Of a DNA stretch of 10,169 bases, positions 6,369 through 10,169 are shown in pieces. The stretch covers positions 1-10,169 of the forward strand of contig SMXE01000190.1 in the NCBI GenBank assembly GCA_004357015.1, read 5' to 3'. The position numbers and the translations under genes are program-made. This DNA is from Caldithrix sp. GTDB lineage: Bacteria; Zhuqueibacterota; Zhuqueibacteria; Oceanimicrobiales; Oceanimicrobiaceae. Each line of letters opens with the position of its first letter. Position 1 is the first letter of the stretch. The notes under the pieces are model-generated. The model ran no database searches. It saw nothing but the letters and a program-made list of their open reading frames with translations, and was not told where the DNA came from.

Positions 6369-7466
6369 ATGAGATTCAGATACTCCGAGTGGCGCGAAGG
6401 CAACGAGAAAAGCAAGCTCACGTTTGATGAGCTAATGAAACTGTTCAGCCAACTGTTGATGCACACCAACGGTGATGTGAACCAAGCGCTGCAGTGGTTG
6501 ACCGATCTGGACAAAGAACACCGGATTTTCGAAGATGATGAGGGGATGGGGTTTGATGAGTTTCTGGAGTGGCTCAAAAAAGAAGGCTATATTGAGGAAT
6601 TCAACGACATCCTCGCCCTCACACATAAAGGTTCCCGCCGCATCCGTCAGGACGCGTTGAAAGAAATCTTCACGTCTCTCAAAAAACGATCTTTTGGCGA
6701 GCACGAGTCGCCGTTTTCCGGGCAAGGCATTGAGCGCCTGAGTGAAACCAAGCCTTACCAGTTCGGTGACGAGGCCGCCAATATTGACTTTGCCTCGACC
6801 ATCAAGAACGCCATCAAACGGGAAGGCCTGGACGAGTTCAATCTCAAGGAAGAAGACTTTGAGGTTTACGAAACCGAGCATATGACATCCTGCGCCACGG
6901 TGCTGGCGCTGGACATCAGCCACAGCATGATTCTGTACGGCGAAGATCGCATCACACCCGCCAAGAAAGTCGCACTGGCGCTGGTGGAAATGATCACCAC
7001 GCGTTTTCCGAAAGACAGCTTGCATGTGATCGTTTTTGGTGACAAAGCGGTTGAGGTGAGCCTGGAAGACATCCCGACCATCGCCGTGGGGCCGTACCAC
7101 ACGAACACGAAAGACGCGCTCGAGTTAGCCCAGCGCATTCTGAAAAGAAAACGCAACGTCAATAAGCAGGTTTTCATGATCACGGATGGCAAGCCTTCGG
7201 CCATATTCATCGACGGACGACTGTACAAGAATCCCTACGGTCTGGACCGGCGAATCGTTAACCAGACGCTTAACCAGGCGCGTTCATGCCGGCGAAACAA
7301 CATTGCTATCACAACTTTCATGGTGGCGCGGGACCCCTGGCTGGTGGATTTTGTTAAAGAGCTGACCGAGGTCAACAAAGGGCGGGCGTACTATTCATCG
7401 CTCAATCAACTGGGCGAATACATTTTTGTGGACTACATTCGTAATCGCAAACAGCGGTTAAGATAG
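6369..7466 (+). CDS. VWA-domain protein with intact MIDAS, partner of the downstream MoxR/BchI-type ATPase
   Basis: The von Willebrand factor A domain occupies residues about 175-355. The metal-ion-dependent adhesion site is complete: D-I-S-H-S at 182-186 (D-x-S-x-S), a Thr at 245 or 247 in 'PYHTNTKDAL', and Asp 273 in 'FMITDGKPS'. Such a site binds Mg2+ and is used for partner binding. Residues 1-170 are charged and helical (start MRFRYSEW; then TFDELMKLFSQLLMHTNGDV), with no membrane segment or signal peptide, so the protein is cytoplasmic. This resembles the soluble VWA proteins (CoxE/ChlD-like) encoded next to MoxR- or magnesium-chelatase-type AAA+ ATPases, which together remodel or metallate a client protein. 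ATG 6369 has GAAGGA at 6355-6360, a spacing of 8. The ATPase gene follows after about 114 bases without a visible terminator. The client is not evident from this window. Confidence 0.92.
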   Translation: MRFRYSEWREGNEKSKLTFDELMKLFSQLLMHTNGDVNQALQWLTDLDKEHRIFEDDEGMGFDEFLEWLKKEGYIEEFNDILALTHKGSRRIRQDALKEIFTSLKKRSFGEHESPFSGQGIERLSETKPYQFGDEAANIDFASTIKNAIKREGLDEFNLKEEDFEVYETEHMTSCATVLALDISHSMILYGEDRITPAKKVALALVEMITTRFPKDSLHVIVFGDKAVEVSLEDIPTIAVGPYHTNTKDALELAQRILKRKRNVNKQVFMITDGKPSAIFIDGRLYKNPYGLDRRIVNQTLNQARSCRRNNIAITTFMVARDPWLVDFVKELTEVNKGRAYYSSLNQLGEYIFVDYIRNRKQRLR

Positions 7467-7570
7467 AGACACCGATGCTGCTGGGCTGCGTCAAGAAAGG
7501 CATAACTGTCATTCCGTTGTGTTCGAAATGACCCTGGTGCCCGGGCCGGTCCGTTGCCAGCTTCAGATAT

Positions 7571-7575
7571 GAGGA
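7571..7575 (+). promoter_or_regulatory. Ribosome binding site deciding the ATPase start
   Basis: GAGGA at 7571-7575 stands 5 bases before ATG 7581. It overlaps the alternative ATG at 7569, which has no ribosome site of its own, and so favours 7581 over 7569 or the TTG at 7554. Confidence 0.6.
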
Positions 7576-7580
7576 CGTAC

Positions 7581-9074
7581 ATGAGCAGAGCAAAGACAAT
7601 TGCTGAACTCCGCGCTACCGGCTACAAAGTCAAGCCGGTGAAACAGGAAATGCGCGATAATCTTATTCACAAACTCAAGAATAAAGAAGCGTTGTTTCCG
7701 GGAATTATCGGATACAATGAAACAGTGATTCCCGCACTTTGTAACGCAATTTTATCCTACCACGACTTTATCCTGCTCGGGTTGCGCGGGCAGGCCAAAA
7801 CGCGTATCCTGCGCTCCTTGCCGACCCTCTTGGATGAATATGTGCCGGTCATTAAGGGCAGTGAGATCAACGACAGTCCGTTTAATCCGGTAAGCAAAGC
7901 GAGCGTTGATCTCGTGAGCGAACATGGCGATGAGGTGGAGCTCGAATGGCTGCACCGGGAAGAACGCTTCGGAGAAAAGCTGGCCACACCGGACGTCACC
8001 ATCGCTGATTTGATTGGCGACATCGATCCCATCAAGGCAGCGTCAAAGAGACTGCACTACGCGCACGAAGGCGTGATTCATTTTGGAATCATTCCACGCA
8101 GCAACCGCGGCATTTTTGCCATTAACGAGCTACCCGATTTGCAGCCGCGCATTCAAGTGGGTCTGTTCAATATCATGCAGGAGAAAGATATTCAGATTCG
8201 CGGCTTTCCTGTCCGTATTCCGCTCGATATTGTGATCGTTTACACAGCAAACCCGGAAGACTATACCAATCGCGGCAGTATTATTACGCCGCTGAAGGAT
8301 CGCATCGGATCGCAGATATTAACACACTATCCCCGCAGTTTGGAAGAGGGGATTGAGATTACGAAACAGGAGGCGGTGGAGAAGCGGGACAGTGAACGAA
8401 AAATTTACATTCCGCAGTTCTTCCGGGAGATCATCGAACAGGTCGCGGTGGAAGCGCGCAAGAGTGAGTTCGTCGATCACAAATCGGGCGTGAGCGTACG
8501 GATGACCGTGACCAGTCTGGAGAACTTGATCAGCAACGCCGAGCGCCGCGCGATCATCAATGACGAGCTGGTGGTGGCGCCCCGGATTTGCGATCTCTAC
8601 GCCGCGCTGCCGGCGATAACCGGCAAGATCGAGTTAGTGTACGAGGGCGAGCAGGAAGGGGAGGTCAACGTCAGCCGGGCGCTGATCGGGAGAGCGGTCA
8701 AGGCAGTCTTTCTGAAGTATTTCTCCGACCCGTTAACCGCAATGAAAAAGGGCGACTCGACCTACTCAGAAATCGTAAAGTGGTTTAAGAACGATCAGGC
8801 AATCGAAGTCTCTGACCTGATGGATGAGAAATCCTATCTCGCAGTGTTGACAGGAATTCCAGGCTTAAAACAACTAGCGACCAAGAAAATGGACCTCCCT
8901 GCAAATGCAAATGGCGCCGTTTTGGGTGCTGCGATGGAGTTTGTGCTGGACGGCCTGCACCAGAGTTCCATGCTGAGCAAAGATATGCTGAATTCGAAGA
9001 CGTCCTACCGCGACATGCTGAACACGATGTTCAGCTCATTGCAGCATGACGATGATGATTTGGTCCAAAGCTGA
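7581..9074 (+). CDS. MoxR/BchI-type AAA+ ATPase (magnesium-chelatase-like), about 497 aa
   Basis: With ATG 7581 as residue 1, the Walker A is G-L-R-G-Q-A-K-T at 67-74 (GxxGxxKT with Ala in place of the usual Gly before Lys). The Walker B is IFAINEL with N182-E183 instead of D-E. Sensor 1 is in 'VYTANPEDYTNRG', and the likely arginine finger is in 'PLKDRIGSQ'. An insert containing 'ADLIGDIDPIKAA' and 'HFGIIPRSNRGIF' before Walker B matches the BchI/MoxR pattern. The C-terminal 200 residues, including a 'GKIELVYEGEQEGE' stretch (here GKIELVYEGE), are helical. This AAA+ class assembles into rings and works with a VWA protein, here the preceding gene. It is cytoplasmic. The start at 7581 gives 'MSRAKTIAELRATGYK', which looks like the natural N-terminus; starts at 7569 or 7554 would add 4-9 residues. 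The HD/GAF gene begins 4 bases after the stop, suggesting translational coupling. Automatic tools may call it a sigma-54-interacting regulator, but no GAFTGA loop or DNA-binding helix is visible. Confidence 0.92.
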   Translation: MSRAKTIAELRATGYKVKPVKQEMRDNLIHKLKNKEALFPGIIGYNETVIPALCNAILSYHDFILLGLRGQAKTRILRSLPTLLDEYVPVIKGSEINDSPFNPVSKASVDLVSEHGDEVELEWLHREERFGEKLATPDVTIADLIGDIDPIKAASKRLHYAHEGVIHFGIIPRSNRGIFAINELPDLQPRIQVGLFNIMQEKDIQIRGFPVRIPLDIVIVYTANPEDYTNRGSIITPLKDRIGSQILTHYPRSLEEGIEITKQEAVEKRDSERKIYIPQFFREIIEQVAVEARKSEFVDHKSGVSVRMTVTSLENLISNAERRAIINDELVVAPRICDLYAALPAITGKIELVYEGEQEGEVNVSRALIGRAVKAVFLKYFSDPLTAMKKGDSTYSEIVKWFKNDQAIEVSDLMDEKSYLAVLTGIPGLKQLATKKMDLPANANGAVLGAAMEFVLDGLHQSSMLSKDMLNSKTSYRDMLNTMFSSLQHDDDDLVQS

Positions 9075-9078
9075 CACG

Positions 9079-10169
9079 ATGGATCAGAGCGTTGTAACAC
9101 GACGAGGGGACACCTTGGAAAAGACTGGCGTCAACCCCCGAACAAGTTCTTACCTCGAAGCGCAAATCCGCAAGCTCAACGCCATCGGGATTGCGCTTTC
9201 TAATGAACGCAACCTGAATAAGCTGCTGGAGGTTATCGTGCGTGAGGCGCGCGGTTTTACACGCGCGGACGGCGGCAGCCTCTATATTAAAGAGGGGAAA
9301 AAACTCAACTTTACGGTTGCGCAGACAGAATCTCTTGAAAAGCGTGACGGCAAGAAGGAGCCGTTTAAGTCGTTTTACCTGCCACTAACGAAAGGCAGCA
9401 TTGCCGGCTACGTGGCGGTTACCGGCGAGTTGCTCAATATCTCGGATGTTTATCAGGTGCCGCCAACGGTGGAATATCAGGTCAACAAACAATTCGACCA
9501 GAAAAACAATTACCGTTCGAAATCGATGCTGGTGGTGCCGATGCGGGATCAGGCCGGCAGCATCATAGGGGTGCTGCAGTTGATCAATTCGCTGACCTCC
9601 GGCAGGGTGGTTCCATTCAAGCGCGAGTACGAGAGTCTCGTCTTGTCGCTGGCCTCGCAAGCGGCGGTGGCAATAAAGAATGTCAAACTAATCGAGGAAA
9701 TACGCAATCTGTTCAAGTCGCTGGTGCGCTATTCGGCGAAAGCCATCGACGCGCGAAGCCCGCACACCGCCGGACATTCCGGACGAGTGGCAAGGTATTC
9801 AGTCCGCATTGCGAATGCTATCAACGAAGAGACAAACGGTCGCCTGGGTCAGATCTATTTTTCACCTGAGGAAATCGAGGAGCTCAGGATGGCCGGCTGG
9901 CTGCATGATATCGGCAAGATCGGCGTGCGCGAAAGCGTGCTGGAAAAAACCAATAAGCTGACGGATGACCAACTCGAAGTGATCAGTCAGAGGTTTGAGG
10001 CGATCAAGCGCGGCTTTCAAAATGCCTGGCTCGAAACCAGACTGGAGCACCTGGCAGAGCCTCCCGGTGCGCTGGAAGAGTTCGAGGCGGCCTATCGCGC
10101 GAAGCTCAGAGAAGTCGATGCTGATTTAGATTTTATCAGACGAGTCAGCATTCCAGGCTTCTTGAGCGA
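9079..10169 (+). CDS. GAF domain plus HD-GYP-type phosphohydrolase, truncated by the window end
   Basis: The frame is open to the last base, with at least 363 residues. Residues about 25-205 form a GAF domain ('LNKLLEVIVREARGFTRADG', 'GSLYIKEGKKLNF', 'MLVVPMRDQAGSIIGVLQLIN'), a sensor of small ligands such as cyclic nucleotides. An HD domain follows: 'DARSPHTAGHSGRVARYS' (H229, H233) and 'AGWLHDIGKIGV' (H276-D277), the metal-binding signature of HD-GYP proteins, which typically hydrolyse cyclic di-GMP. The stretch after HD ('LTDDQLEVISQRFEAIKRGF', then a charged helical segment to the edge) is an insertion compared with the simplest HD-GYP domains. The GYP motif itself, if present, lies beyond the window, so activity is inferred. 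Two starts are possible: ATG 9079, 4 bases after the ATPase stop but with a weak ribosome site, or TTG 9115, preceded by GAGGGG at 9104-9109. It is probably in one operon with the VWA and ATPase genes. Confidence 0.9.
   Translation, partial: MDQSVVTRRGDTLEKTGVNPRTSSYLEAQIRKLNAIGIALSNERNLNKLLEVIVREARGFTRADGGSLYIKEGKKLNFTVAQTESLEKRDGKKEPFKSFYLPLTKGSIAGYVAVTGELLNISDVYQVPPTVEYQVNKQFDQKNNYRSKSMLVVPMRDQAGSIIGVLQLINSLTSGRVVPFKREYESLVLSLASQAAVAIKNVKLIEEIRNLFKSLVRYSAKAIDARSPHTAGHSGRVARYSVRIANAINEETNGRLGQIYFSPEEIEELRMAGWLHDIGKIGVRESVLEKTNKLTDDQLEVISQRFEAIKRGFQNAWLETRLEHLAEPPGALEEFEAAYRAKLREVDADLDFIRRVSIPGFLS
9104..9109 (+). promoter_or_regulatory. Ribosome binding site supporting a TTG start at 9115
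   Basis: GAGGGG lies 5 bases before TTG 9115 and is the best Shine-Dalgarno match near the HD/GAF gene start. It falls inside the coding frame if ATG 9079 is used, so it makes the start truly ambiguous. Confidence 0.4.

Noticed and set aside
6233..6427. 64-aa + frame before the VWA gene
   Set aside because: GTG start without ribosome site; its end overlaps the VWA coding region out of frame.
6432..7100. 222-aa open frame on the - strand
   Set aside because: Antisense to the VWA gene, including its MIDAS region; no recognisable motif.

Overview
The window is one strand's worth of genes: every supported gene is on the + strand. It most likely comes from an uncultured bacterium of the Fibrobacterota-Chlorobi-Bacteroidota (FCB) neighbourhood, such as KSB1 or Calditrichota-like lineages. 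The main reason is a C-terminal type A (Por/type IX) sorting domain of the 'QNYPNPFNP ... GIYLYRI' kind at 1049-1321. Palindrome-rich intergenic spacers of a sort common in such genomes also fit. This placement is inferred from protein style, not from a marker gene.

Left part (1-1468): the tail of a secreted or lipoprotein-like carboxypeptidase-regulatory-like protein (2-349) is followed by a 250-base AT-richer spacer. The spacer carries at least four hairpins, one of which is a good Rho-independent terminator. A 5'-truncated gene for a large exported protein follows (602-1324); only part of its ectodomain and the sorting domain remain.

Middle part (1469-5996): a small uncharacterised protein (122 aa) and an SRPBCC/START-like protein (144 aa) are 25 bases apart with good Shine-Dalgarno sites, so they are probably co-transcribed. 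Next comes a very large (1194 aa) cytoplasmic GH13 alpha-amylase-family protein. It has all three catalytic carboxylates, a long helical N-terminal part, and a long C-terminal part with an HD-domain-like H-E...H pattern and a strongly basic tail.

Right part (5997-10169): a 372-base non-coding spacer with REP-like palindromes precedes a probable three-gene operon. It encodes a VWA-domain protein with an intact MIDAS (365 aa), a MoxR/BchI-type AAA+ ATPase (about 497 aa), and a GAF plus HD-GYP-type phosphohydrolase that runs off the window. VWA and MoxR-type ATPases usually act together as a metal-dependent chaperone or assembly machine; the GAF/HD protein suggests that a small-molecule or cyclic-dinucleotide signal is linked to it. 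No tRNA, rRNA, CRISPR array, transposase or phage gene was seen. The best candidates for new biology are the GH13 giant with its HD-like C-terminus and the VWA-ATPase-HD operon.
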